Origin: Posidoniimonas corsicana
GTDB lineage: Bacteria; Planctomycetota; Planctomycetia; Pirellulales; Lacipirellulaceae
NCBI RefSeq assembly: GCF_007859765.1
Contig: NZ_SIHJ01000003.1
Location: 186,001-250,000 of the forward strand
DNA length: 64,000 bases
Reading direction: 5' to 3'
Position 1 is the first letter of the stretch, and each line of letters begins with the position of its first letter. Of this stretch, positions 9,302 to 16,539 are shown one piece after another. A program made the translations under genes and the position numbers. The notes beneath the pieces were generated by a model. That model searched no databases. It was not told the origin of the DNA and saw nothing but the letters and a program-made list of their open reading frames with translations.

Positions 9302-9574
9302 ATGACCCACGACGAACTGGTCGCCACGCTCCGCAAGCTGCACGACGAACTCGCCCAGGCCGACGGCGTCGACGCCTCGACCCGCGAGGCGTTCGCCCGC
9401 GTGTCGGCCGATATCGAGCGGCTGACCGACCCCGACCAGCCGACCACCGATGAGGACGCCGCCGCCGGCCGCGAGGGCCTCAACGGCCTGGTCACCGAGT
9501 TCGAGGCCGAGCACCCGCAGATCTCGGCGATGATCGGGCGGATCGCGGACGCGCTGGCGCAGTTGGGGATCTAA
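9302..9574 (+). CDS. DUF4404 family protein
   Basis: A 90-residue helical, acidic protein. It has an N-terminal helix MTHDELVATLRKLHDELAQ, a charged middle, and a C-terminal helix ending SAMIGRIADALAQLGI. Length and pattern match DUF4404, a family of small soluble bacterial proteins of unknown function. No signal peptide, membrane segment or cysteines are present. It is monocistronic, between the ExeA-like ATPase and a repeat cluster. Confidence 0.75.
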   Translation: MTHDELVATLRKLHDELAQADGVDASTREAFARVSADIERLTDPDQPTTDEDAAAGREGLNGLVTEFEAEHPQISAMIGRIADALAQLGI

Positions 9575-9585
9575 ATATTCTCCGA

Positions 9586-9689
9586 GGTGGGGGCCCCGGG
9601 GGCGCTCCGCGATAGCGGAAGCCCCTGCGACGCACCAACCGCGTCGCGTACCTCTCGGGGGCTTCCCTGCGGGAGCGCCCCCGGCGCCC
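9586..9689. repeat. Hairpin repeat, family D (inverted pair of GC-rich imperfect palindromes)
   Basis: The left arm at about 9597-9626 (GGGGGCGCTCCGCGATAGCG then GAAGCCCCTG) is matched by an inverted arm at about 9654-9685. The left arm is identical at 29 of 30 positions to the reverse complement of 11568-11597, on the other side of the neighbouring nuclease-like gene. GTGG precedes the left arm. It sits directly downstream of the DUF4404 gene and could also act as a transcription terminator, but no T-tract follows. Confidence 0.7.
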
Positions 9690-9737
9690 GTGCAGCCATC
9701 GCGACCAGGGGAGATGCCCCAGGCTACGATAAGTAGT

Positions 9738-9799
9738 GTAGGGTGCATGAAATGCACCGGCTCTGTGACCGGTTGTGTGATGCGTTGCACGCACCCTAC
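9738..9799. repeat. REP-like hairpin pair, family B (GTAG + GGTGCAT hairpin)
   Basis: GTAG (9738-9741) and GGTGCAT-GAA-ATGCACC (9742-9758) are followed after 20 bases by the inverted copy GATGCGT-TGC-ACGCACC-CTAC (9779-9799). In the second copy the stem has changed on both strands from GCAT to GCGT, mostly keeping pairing. The final C of the CTAC foot is the last base of the stop codon of the downstream-facing gene at 9799. A second unit of the family is at 37180-37243. Confidence 0.75.
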
Positions 9800-11385
9800 T
9801 AAGCGCCATCCCCCGAGGTCCGCAGCGCCGCGAGCTTTTCCCTTAGCTGCGTTAGCTGCCGCTCGAAGCTGGCCTGCTCGATCCGCACGCGTTCCAGGAT
9901 GGTCTCGCTGGAGGAGCGGATGGTCTCGGCCGGCTTGCGGATCTTGTCCAGGTTCTGCGCGCTCTTCTCGATGCTGTTGATCGCCTTGTCAATGCTGGGC
10001 CAGTCGGCCTCCTGGGTGTCGGTGCCGCGGTGGAACTCGACGGCGCACGCCTTGGCGATCTCCAGCGCCGCCAGCAGGTAGGCGTCGGTCGCCGGGTCCT
10101 CCGGGTCCCATTTGACGAGAACGTCATTCCTATAGCGGACTAGGGGACGAGTCATAGCTTGAGAGGATTGCGCGAAAACGAAAACGCCAAAATCGGCTTT
10201 CCGATTTTTCCGAGCCAGATCGATCTCTTCGCGTGCCTTTACGACGGTGTACTTCCCGTCGTCTTTCGCTTCGACGACATACCGTGCTCCCGCCCCTTGT
10301 GACTCAGGGCCAAGCTCTACAACCACATCACCAACTTTGCGACGGCTGACAGCGCCTGTAGATGCGCCCGTGCGATCTGCAAGATCGCCGCTCCGCTGGC
10401 CGAAGTCCATCACGAACTCGGCCACGGCCTCCTCGAACAGGTTGCCGTGCTCCGGCGAGCGGGCGTCGGAGTCGCGCTTCTGCGACAGCCGCGCGAGCGT
10501 GATCTTGACCTCCTCCTGGAACTCGACGTTGGTTTTGACCTGCGCCTCGAGGATGGTCAGCAGCTCGCGCTTCAGCCGCGTGAGCGACGAGTGCTCGTTG
10601 TCCAGCGAGAACTCGCTGGTGATGGTCCGCTGCGCCCGCTCGACGTTGCCAACCAGCCGGTTGAGCGCGGAGTCTTCCTTGTTGAGGTCGAACTCCTTAA
10701 CCACCTCGTCGATCTTGCCCTGCAGGTCCTTGCTGAGGTCGCCGTGGCGACTGGTCAGCTCGCGGACCAGCTTGAACAGGGCGCCCTCGTGGTTGTCGAG
10801 CGAGAACTCCCGCTTCATCTGCTCCTGCTGCTTGGTCAGCTCGGCGTCGACCGTCTTGCGGAGCGTGGCCAGCAGGCCCTCGGACTGCTGCGGGTCGAGC
10901 TGCCTCAGCAGCGGGCCGACCATCGCCTCGACGCGCTTGGCGAAGGGCGAGCCCTCGCCGTGCAGCTGCACCTCGAAGAAGCGGGCCAGCTCGCCGTCCT
11001 CGCTCACCAGCCGCTGCAGCCGCTCGGGCAGGCGGCCGCTGGCGGGGTCGAAGTACTCCTTCAGCACCACGGCGGTCCGTTCCTGCGTCTTCTCGCCGTG
11101 CTCGGCGAGGGTCTTCTGCAGGTTCTCCAGCAGCTCGGCGCTGGCGTTCTTGACCAGGTCGGCGTCGATGCGGCTGTTGGCGTGCCGCAGCGCCAGCACG
11201 CCGATCCGCAGGGCGTCCAGCGCGAAGTCGCTGCGGGGTCGGCCCTCGGGCACCTCGGCCAACGCCTGCAGGGTCTCGCGGTCGCGGACCAGCAGCTCCA
11301 GCCGCATCAGCGCGGCGGGCTCCAGCGGGTGGTCTTCGAGGGTGGTGTCGTCGTTGTCGTCGTCGAGCTCGGGGAACAGCGACAT
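9799..11385 (-). CDS. Coiled-coil protein with putative PD-(D/E)XK nuclease core
   Basis: A 528-residue protein, not assigned to a named family. The start MSLFPELDDDNDD at 11385 is preferred over a low-complexity extension to 11496. Residues about 30-320 are charged and heptad-rich (long coiled coil). At about 350-400 a compact alpha/beta core has GDVVVEL, then YVVEAKDDGKYTV and DFGVFVFAQ, the D...ExK arrangement of the restriction-endonuclease-like fold. The last 70 residues are again coiled coil. The core is encoded by visibly lower-GC DNA (about 10,100-10,420) than the flanking coils. It could be a DUF2130-like or structural-maintenance-associated nuclease; activity is inferred only. Related hairpin repeats lie on both sides of the gene. 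Confidence 0.7.
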   Translation of the reverse strand: MSLFPELDDDNDDTTLEDHPLEPAALMRLELLVRDRETLQALAEVPEGRPRSDFALDALRIGVLALRHANSRIDADLVKNASAELLENLQKTLAEHGEKTQERTAVVLKEYFDPASGRLPERLQRLVSEDGELARFFEVQLHGEGSPFAKRVEAMVGPLLRQLDPQQSEGLLATLRKTVDAELTKQQEQMKREFSLDNHEGALFKLVRELTSRHGDLSKDLQGKIDEVVKEFDLNKEDSALNRLVGNVERAQRTITSEFSLDNEHSSLTRLKRELLTILEAQVKTNVEFQEEVKITLARLSQKRDSDARSPEHGNLFEEAVAEFVMDFGQRSGDLADRTGASTGAVSRRKVGDVVVELGPESQGAGARYVVEAKDDGKYTVVKAREEIDLARKNRKADFGVFVFAQSSQAMTRPLVRYRNDVLVKWDPEDPATDAYLLAALEIAKACAVEFHRGTDTQEADWPSIDKAINSIEKSAQNLDKIRKPAETIRSSSETILERVRIEQASFERQLTQLREKLAALRTSGDGA

Positions 11386-11510
11386 GCGCGAAGGACTCCG
11401 TTCTTCGGAAGCGAGGAGCAGGGGCCGGCCGCGGGCCCGGGTGCTGTACAGGTGTACTATCGCGGAACGCGGCGGCCGCGGCAAGTCGGGCGGCATAACT
11501 ACAGAGGGTG

Positions 11511-11599
11511 GTGGGGGCGCACACGACGGGAAGCCCCCGTGGCGTAAGGCTCCAGCGCTGACGTATCAGGGGCTTCCGCTAGCGCGGAGCGCCCCCGCC
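11511..11599. repeat. Hairpin repeat, family D, second unit
   Basis: The left arm at 11511-11544 (GTGGGGGCGC start, AAGCCCCCG end) pairs with an inverted arm at 11567-11599 (CAGGGGCTTCCGCT, then AGCGCGGAGCGCCCCC). The right arm is the near-identical reverse complement of 9597-9626. The unit lies in the 235-base spacer upstream of the nuclease-like gene, so the two family D units bracket that gene. Confidence 0.7.
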
Positions 11600-11620
11600 A
11601 CCCAGTGCATGCGGCGCAGC

Positions 11621-12283
11621 TTACGCAGGCCGCAGGGTCAGCTCGCCGCACGCCTCGTCCACCGCGGCGCGCATCTCGGGCAGCAGCCGCGTGAACTCGG
11701 TGGGGATCTCCGGCAGGCGGACCCGTTTCATCACCTGGTTGAGCCGCATCAGCAGCCGGTGGTCGTCGGCGTAGTCGGCCAGGAACCGGACCTCGACGTA
11801 CTTGCCAATGAACCAGGCCAGGTCGCCGGCGGGGCGGGCGGTCATCTGCTCGACCGCTTGCTGGACGAACGCGGCGTCGACGCGGGCGACTTGCTCGTAG
11901 TACGCGGCGAGCAGCGGCGGGTCCTGGGCGATGAGCGTGGCGTCCAGCAGCAGCTCCACCAGGATGTGGCCCAGGAACCAGGGACGCATGCCGTCGGCGT
12001 CGCAGAAGGCCTCACGCAGGCGGCGGGCGAAGTCGAGCGACAACCGCGTGAACGCGGCCGACTCGTGGAACCAGTGGTCGTCCGCGTGGTGCCGCGTGAC
12101 GCCCCACGCCAGGTCCGCCAGCCGCGAGTCGGCGTCACGCAGGTAGGGCTCGGCGTGGCGGGTGCGGCACTTGGTCCGCTTGGCGACCACACCCAGCCAG
12201 TCGGGCACGGCGACGCCGGCCAGCGCGTACACGCCGCGGCTGGGCTCACGGAGCAGCGGCAGCGCGTGGGCGAAGTAGTTCAC
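11621..12283 (-). CDS. Conserved hypothetical protein, possibly ACP-phosphodiesterase-like (HD-type)
   Basis: A 220-residue soluble helical protein. I chose the GTG at 12283 because GGAGAG lies 3 bases upstream and the sequence then reads VNYFAHALPLL, resembling the MNYLAHL start of AcpH-type proteins. A histidine/aspartate cluster GVTRHHADDHWFH near residue 80 and FLGHILVELLLD near 125 fit a metal-dependent helical hydrolase of AcpH/HD type, but the match is too weak to name a substrate. The gene is flanked by repeats on both sides and is not obviously in an operon. Confidence 0.6.
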   Translation of the reverse strand: MNYFAHALPLLREPSRGVYALAGVAVPDWLGVVAKRTKCRTRHAEPYLRDADSRLADLAWGVTRHHADDHWFHESAAFTRLSLDFARRLREAFCDADGMRPWFLGHILVELLLDATLIAQDPPLLAAYYEQVARVDAAFVQQAVEQMTARPAGDLAWFIGKYVEVRFLADYADDHRLLMRLNQVMKRVRLPEIPTEFTRLLPEMRAAVDEACGELTLRPA

Positions 12284-12286
12284 GTG

Positions 12287-12292
12287 CTCTCC
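12287..12292 (-). promoter_or_regulatory. Ribosome binding site deciding a GTG start
   Basis: On the minus strand GGAGAG lies 3 bases before the GTG at 12283. The upstream in-frame codons to 12364 have no comparable site. Confidence 0.5.
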
Positions 12293-12421
12293 GTAGCACT
12301 CTTGCTGAGCAATGCCGGCTGTGCGGCGTGGTCGGGGAGCGTCGCGGCAATAGGCGGATGCCACAACCCCCCGACTTCAGCCGGAGGACTGCGTCACCTG
12401 AGAACTGATGCTCTGGCATAT

Positions 12422-12444
12422 CCCCCCACCGAGCGGGGGGCTAC
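12422..12444 (-). repeat. REP-like hairpin, family A-like (single good arm)
   Basis: On the minus strand GTAG (12444-12441) is followed by CCCCCCGCTCGGTGGGGGG, a C/G-arm hairpin like the unit at 8168. A possible degenerate partner rich in CCCCCCG lies at about 12367-12388. It occupies the 211-base spacer between the AcpH-like gene and the 54-aa ORF. Confidence 0.5.
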
Positions 12445-12494
12445 AAGCGAACAGCTTTGCTGCCCGCGAACCATTGAGCGGCGCGGAGGGCCCG

Positions 12495-12659
12495 CTAGCC
12501 GCTGAAGCGGCTCAGCTCGAGGTACAGGAACAGGCAGCCGAACAGCATCGACAGGAAGGCGATGATCAGCATCACCGTGTAGATGTTGGTCTTGGGCTTC
12601 TGGACCAGAACGCCCCGCGGCGCGTTAGCCGAGGTTGAGTCGAGTTGCGACACGGTCAC
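12495..12659 (-). CDS. Small membrane protein, 54 aa
   Basis: A short frame reading MTVSQLDSTSANAPRG, then a polar stretch with VQKPKTNIYT, then one hydrophobic helix VMLIIAFLSMLFGCLFLYLE and a short tail LSRFSG. The GTG start at 12659 has AGGAG one base upstream. The first 35 bases overlap the end of the preceding coiled-coil gene in another frame, which implies translational coupling. The N-out or N-in single-span layout, with a Cys in the helix, suggests an accessory subunit of the membrane coiled-coil protein. No family recognised; the coding call rests on the ribosome site, overlap and membrane helix. Confidence 0.6.
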   Translation of the reverse strand: MTVSQLDSTSANAPRGVLVQKPKTNIYTVMLIIAFLSMLFGCLFLYLELSRFSG

Positions 12660-13464
12660 TCTCCTGGATTCGGCCTTCTTGGAAACGGGGGTCGATGCGA
12701 CCGATCGCGCGGTCGGGTTCGGTCGAGAGGATCTCGGCGCGGCCCAGGTAGCGGGTGCCGCGGAAGATCTCGACCGTGTGGCCCTTGCGGAGGCCGTCGT
12801 CCTCGCCGATGGATACCTGGATCAGGATGGTCGAGCCGCGGCGGGCGACGCCCGTCACGACGCCGTCCACGCGGGGCGTGACGTCGTCCATCGTGGCGCT
12901 GGGGTCGAGGCCCTCGGCCTCCATGACGCTGGTCATCTCGCCGACCTGGGCCAGCAGGCTGGTGCGCTGCTCGATGGTGTTCTCGAGCTGACGCTGGGCC
13001 TGGTGCAGCTCGTCGGTGGCTGCCAGGGCGCGGTTGATCGCCTCGTCGGTCTCGTTCAGCGCGACGCGGATGTCGCCTCGCAGCTGCTGGTTCTCTTCGG
13101 TGGTGTTGTTGATGCTCTGCTGGGTGCTCGCCACGGCGGCGGTCGCCTCGGTCCACTCGCCGCGGAGGTCGTCGACCTCGCGCTGCAGGTTGGTGGTGCG
13201 TCCGGCCAGCACGTCGCGCTCGCTCTCCAGCTTGCGGACCTGCTGCAGGGCCGCCTCGCGCTGGGCCTCTAGCTCGCTCTGCAGCCGCTCGAACTCCGAC
13301 TCCTTCTGGCTGAGCCGGTTCTGCGCCTGGGTGAGCTGGGTCTGGGCCGTGTTCGCCTTCGCCTGCCAGTCGCGGTGCGTCGAGTACACCACGGCGGCGA
13401 GCGTCATGAAGATGATGCTCATGATGAAGATGAACACGACGAAGATCTTGCCAATGAAGTTCAT
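12625..13464 (-). CDS. Membrane-anchored coiled-coil protein
   Basis: A 279-residue protein. One N-terminal membrane helix (about residues 6-28, FVVFIFIMSIIFMTLAAVVY) is followed by a long uninterrupted coiled coil (about 35-180), then a beta-rich domain (about 205-275) containing GVVTGVARRGSTILIQVS and LRKGHTVEIFRG. The layout resembles MreC (helix, coiled coil, beta domain), but sequence similarity is not clear and no mreB/mreD lies nearby. It is probably a periplasmic envelope scaffold, conserved in planctomycetes. It is followed by, and overlaps, a 54-aa membrane ORF. Confidence 0.75.
   Translation of the reverse strand: MNFIGKIFVVFIFIMSIIFMTLAAVVYSTHRDWQAKANTAQTQLTQAQNRLSQKESEFERLQSELEAQREAALQQVRKLESERDVLAGRTTNLQREVDDLRGEWTEATAAVASTQQSINNTTEENQQLRGDIRVALNETDEAINRALAATDELHQAQRQLENTIEQRTSLLAQVGEMTSVMEAEGLDPSATMDDVTPRVDGVVTGVARRGSTILIQVSIGEDDGLRKGHTVEIFRGTRYLGRAEILSTEPDRAIGRIDPRFQEGRIQESDRVATRLNLG
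12661..12665 (-). promoter_or_regulatory. Ribosome binding site for the 54-aa ORF
   Basis: On the minus strand AGGAG lies one base before the GTG at 12659, inside the end of the overlapping upstream gene. It supports the small ORF as a real gene. Confidence 0.45.
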
Positions 13465-13739
13465 CGTTGCTTCCAGTGTTCCTGGGACCGCTCCGGGGCG
13501 GATCTTGCCCTCGCGGCCTGGGGCTGGGCGCCCCGGGTTCCGTGCCGTGCGCCGCCATGCGTAACCAGCCGCGTCGGTCCCAACGCGGCCCCGGCGGCGT
13601 CCAAGCGCCGCGGAGAAACTTCAGTATAGTCAGGCCGTTTCCGGGGTGTCAATTTACGCGCTCTGCGTAAACCAAGGCCGGATAAGGGCTTGGGAACCGG
13701 TTGTGACGGCCGCGCCGCCCGCCCGCCCGACGCCGCCGC

Positions 13740-13955
13740 TCAGCCGCCCGGAAAACAGGCGCAACCCGACCCGCACGACCCCGGCGGGGGGCCGTCGTCC
13801 CGCGGAGAACCGCCCCCGGAGGGCGCCGCGGGCACGCTCAGCAGCTTCATCAGCTGCTCGCCGCCGCACTCCGGGCAGACCGGCTTCTCGTCGCCGCGGA
13901 TCAGCAGCTCGGCGGGATTGTCGCAGTCGCGGCACAGGTACTCGTACAGGGGCAT
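13740..13955 (-). CDS. FmdB-type zinc ribbon protein
   Basis: A 71-residue protein starting MPLYEYLCRDC with a second pair CPECG about 20 residues later. These form the four-cysteine zinc ribbon of the FmdB/CxxC_CxxC_SSSS regulatory-protein family. The tail has a second Cys-rich patch (SCGSGCACFP), common in planctomycete members, which might bind a further metal. Its role is unproven; FmdB was proposed as a regulator. It is the last gene of the floA/nfeD cluster, 101 bases after the preceding gene. Confidence 0.85.
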   Translation of the reverse strand: MPLYEYLCRDCDNPAELLIRGDEKPVCPECGGEQLMKLLSVPAAPSGGGSPRDDGPPPGSCGSGCACFPGG

Positions 13956-14056
13956 AGCTGGTCGGTCGCGTAGGGGAGGGCTGTCGGGCCGGGCGGCCGC
14001 CGCGTGGCGCCCGGCCTGTTATTCAAACGTAGCTCGCGGCGGGTTGGTTCGGGGGA

Positions 14057-14701
14057 TCACCAGCGGTCGGTTGGCCGCTGCAGGATCTCGTTCAGGATGA
14101 TCGCGTTCCGCACGCCTTCGGGGTTGGCCAGCATGGCGGCGATCTGCTCGCCGCCGAGCGTGGCGGCCAGCGGGTCGACCTCCGGCTCCGGCTCTTCCTC
14201 CCGGCGGCGGAGCGTGCCGAGCCGGTGCTCGAACTTCGCCTTGAGCCGGGCCTCGAGTTTCTCGTCGGCCAGGCCAACCTCTTCGCCCAGGTGGGCGGCC
14301 TGCTCGGCGAGCTGCGACTCGGCCAGCGGCCGCACGTGCTGGGCGACGTGCTCGCTGACGGTGTCGCCGTGGTAGGGGCTCGGCTCCAGCGGCGCGGCGA
14401 TCTTGCGGGCCGGCTGGTCGGCGTCGTCGAGCATGATCGGCTCGACGGCGGGCTCGGGCTCCTTCGGCGGCAGGCCCTTCGCGCGGCGGAGGAACTCGTC
14501 CACCTCCGAGCGGAGGTCGGCCTCGCGCGGCGCGCCCGGCTTGGGTGGGGGTGCCGGGCGGTTGCCGGCCGGTTTCGGCTTGGGCTTCTCGCCGCCGCCC
14601 AGCTCGGTCAGCACGTACCGCAGCACCACGAACACGATCACCACCAGGTAGCCGATGATGTCGGTCCAGTCGGCGAGCAGCAGTGCTTCGGGCTGGGGCA
14701 T
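14057..14701 (-). CDS. Membrane-anchored hypothetical protein downstream of floA
   Basis: A 214-residue protein with one N-terminal membrane helix (about 14-34, IIGYLVVIVFVVLRYVL). It continues with a Pro/Lys/Ala-rich linker, then an acidic helical region with FLRRAKGLPPKEPEPA and a coiled-coil-prone stretch. The C-terminus GGEQIAAMLANPEGVRNAII resembles the end of planctomycete proteins of unknown function. It lies 52 bases after floA in the same orientation, so it is probably part of the flotillin operon, perhaps as a cytoplasmic adaptor. No enzyme motif seen. Confidence 0.7.
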   Translation of the reverse strand: MPQPEALLLADWTDIIGYLVVIVFVVLRYVLTELGGGEKPKPKPAGNRPAPPPKPGAPREADLRSEVDEFLRRAKGLPPKEPEPAVEPIMLDDADQPARKIAAPLEPSPYHGDTVSEHVAQHVRPLAESQLAEQAAHLGEEVGLADEKLEARLKAKFEHRLGTLRRREEEPEPEVDPLAATLGGEQIAAMLANPEGVRNAIILNEILQRPTDRW

Positions 14702-14753
14702 CGGGGTGGTGGCTGTTGGTTGGTGGTTTGCTGGCTGGCCGGTGGGCCGTGTG

Positions 14754-15782
14754 CTATCGTTTGCCGGCCTTGGCGATCGCGTCGCGCATGTCGGTGTCGG
14801 CCTGGACGTTCTGCAGCTTGTAGTAGTCGAGGATGCCGAGTTTGCCGGTCTGGAACGCGGCGGCCATGGCGCGGGGCACCTCGGCCTCGGCCTCGACCAG
14901 CTTGGCGCGGCTCTCCTCGATGGTCGAGAAGTTCTCCTGCTCCTTCGCCACGGCGTTGGCGCGGCGGCCCTCGGCCTGGGCCCGCGCGACGCGGGTGTCG
15001 GCCTCGGCCTGGTCGGCCTGCAGGCGGGCGCCGATGTTGTCGCCGACGTCGATGTCGGCGATGTCGATCGACACGATCTCGAACGCCGTCTGCGAGTCGA
15101 GCTTCTTAGCCAGCACCGCGCGGCTGATCCGGTCCGGGTTCTCCAGCACGTCCTTGTGCGTGTCGGCCGAGCCGATCGCGCTGACGATGCCCTCGCCCAC
15201 GCGGGCGATGATGGTCTCTTCGGTGGCGCCGCCGATCAGCTGGTCCAGGTTCGCGCGGACCGTGACGCGGGCCTTTACCTTGAGCTGGATGCCGTTCTTG
15301 GCGATCGCGTCCAGCGAGGACCGCTTGCTGTTCTTGGCCGGGCAGTCGATCACCCGCGGGTAGACGCTCGTCTGCACCGCCTCGAGGATGTTGCGGCCGG
15401 CCAGGTCGATGGCCGTGGCCCGCTTGAACTCGAGGTCGATGATCTTCGCCTTGCGGGCGGCGATCATCGCGCGGACCACCAGCGGCACGTTGCCGCCGGC
15501 CATGTAGTGCGCCTGCAGCGCGCTGGAGGTGACGCCGTCCGAGTCGCCGATGCCGGCCTGCACGGCCATGATCTTGCTGCGGACGATCACCGACGGGTTG
15601 ACCTTGCGGATCCACATCCAGAACAGGTCGAACAGCCCGATCCCGGCGCCGGTCGTGATCGACTGGATCCACAACCGTGCGAATCTGGCGAATATCGCCA
15701 GGACGAAAAGCAAGAACAGCAACCCTGCGACCGCAATGATCAGCGCTAGGGTATCGCCTTGAGCGAGCGGGAAGAGCGGCAT
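14754..15782 (-). CDS. floA: Flotillin-like protein FloA
   Basis: A 342-residue protein with an N-terminal membrane helix ([20 protein letters not shown]), the [20 protein letters not shown] stretch and an SPFH-type core ([38 protein letters not shown]). A helical Ala/Glu-rich segment ([20 protein letters not shown]) follows. This is the UPF0365/FloA family, of normal length. FloA oligomerises in the cytoplasmic membrane to organise functional microdomains. It follows two NfeD genes on the same strand, the classical nfeD-floA arrangement known from Bacillus yqfB-yqfA. Confidence 0.95.
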   Translation of the reverse strand: MPLFPLAQGDTLALIIAVAGLLFLLFVLAIFARFARLWIQSITTGAGIGLFDLFWMWIRKVNPSVIVRSKIMAVQAGIGDSDGVTSSALQAHYMAGGNVPLVVRAMIAARKAKIIDLEFKRATAIDLAGRNILEAVQTSVYPRVIDCPAKNSKRSSLDAIAKNGIQLKVKARVTVRANLDQLIGGATEETIIARVGEGIVSAIGSADTHKDVLENPDRISRAVLAKKLDSQTAFEIVSIDIADIDVGDNIGARLQADQAEADTRVARAQAEGRRANAVAKEQENFSTIEESRAKLVEAEAEVPRAMAAAFQTGKLGILDYYKLQNVQADTDMRDAIAKAGKR

Positions 15783-15878
15783 TTCAGGTGGTCCGAATGG
15801 GTGGGTATCCAGCTACGTTGTAGGAGTTCGCGGGGCGGAGTTCAACCTTGCCGGGTGCGGGCGGTCGTTGCACCGCCG

Positions 15879-16475
15879 CTACGCCAGCGGGTCTTCCAGC
15901 GAGTCGATCCCCAGCTCCTCGATCGGCCGCGTCAGCAGGTCGTCGGGGTTCTGGTTGGCGGGGCGGTCGCCCTGGTCGGCGGGGCGGACCATTACTCGGT
16001 TGCCGCGGACCTCCACCACCTTGACGTACTGGCCCGGGTCGATCGCCCGGCCCTGGCTGATGGCGTCGATCATCTGGCCGTCGATCTCCACGGCGCCGCT
16101 GGGCAGCATCTTGGACCGGGCCACGCCCACCCGCCCCACCAGCGCGTGCCGCGGGTCGTCCGGCAGCACGTCCTCCTCGCGCGGCGCCTGGCCGATCATC
16201 GCCTTGCCCATCGGCGTGTGCGGCAGCACCTTGAACGCGCCGATCAGCAGCAGCGGGACCACCACCACCAGCCCCAGGCCCATCCCCAGGCCGCCGCTGG
16301 CACCCGCGGCCTGGTACGCGTAGTAGATGCTGGCGATCAGGCTGCACGTGGCGAAGAACCCGATGATGCCGCCCGAGGGGATCAGCACCTCCGCGACAAT
16401 CAGCAGGCAACCCACCATGGCCAGCAGCAGGGCCAGGCCCAGCGGGGAGACCAGGTTGAAGTCGGCGAGGAGCAT
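15879..16475 (-). CDS. Short NfeD family protein
   Basis: A 198-residue membrane protein. Two to three membrane helices (about 8-32, 34-55, 62-83) include VAEVLIPSGGIIGFFATCSL. A soluble C-terminal OB-fold domain follows (about 115-180; RHALVGRVGVARSKMLPSGAVEIDG, then QYVKVVEVRGNRVMVRP). This is the short NfeD type without a protease domain. NfeD OB domains interact with stomatin/flotillin partners, and the gene lies directly upstream of floA. The C-terminus ends in a short acidic tail. Confidence 0.9.
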   Translation of the reverse strand: MLLADFNLVSPLGLALLLAMVGCLLIVAEVLIPSGGIIGFFATCSLIASIYYAYQAAGASGGLGMGLGLVVVVPLLLIGAFKVLPHTPMGKAMIGQAPREEDVLPDDPRHALVGRVGVARSKMLPSGAVEIDGQMIDAISQGRAIDPGQYVKVVEVRGNRVMVRPADQGDRPANQNPDDLLTRPIEELGIDSLEDPLA

Positions 16476-16539
16476 CGGGCTGGTGGGTCGTAGGTGGTGG
16501 TTGGTGGTCTGTGAGGCTGCGCGTTAGCTGGGGGCGGTG

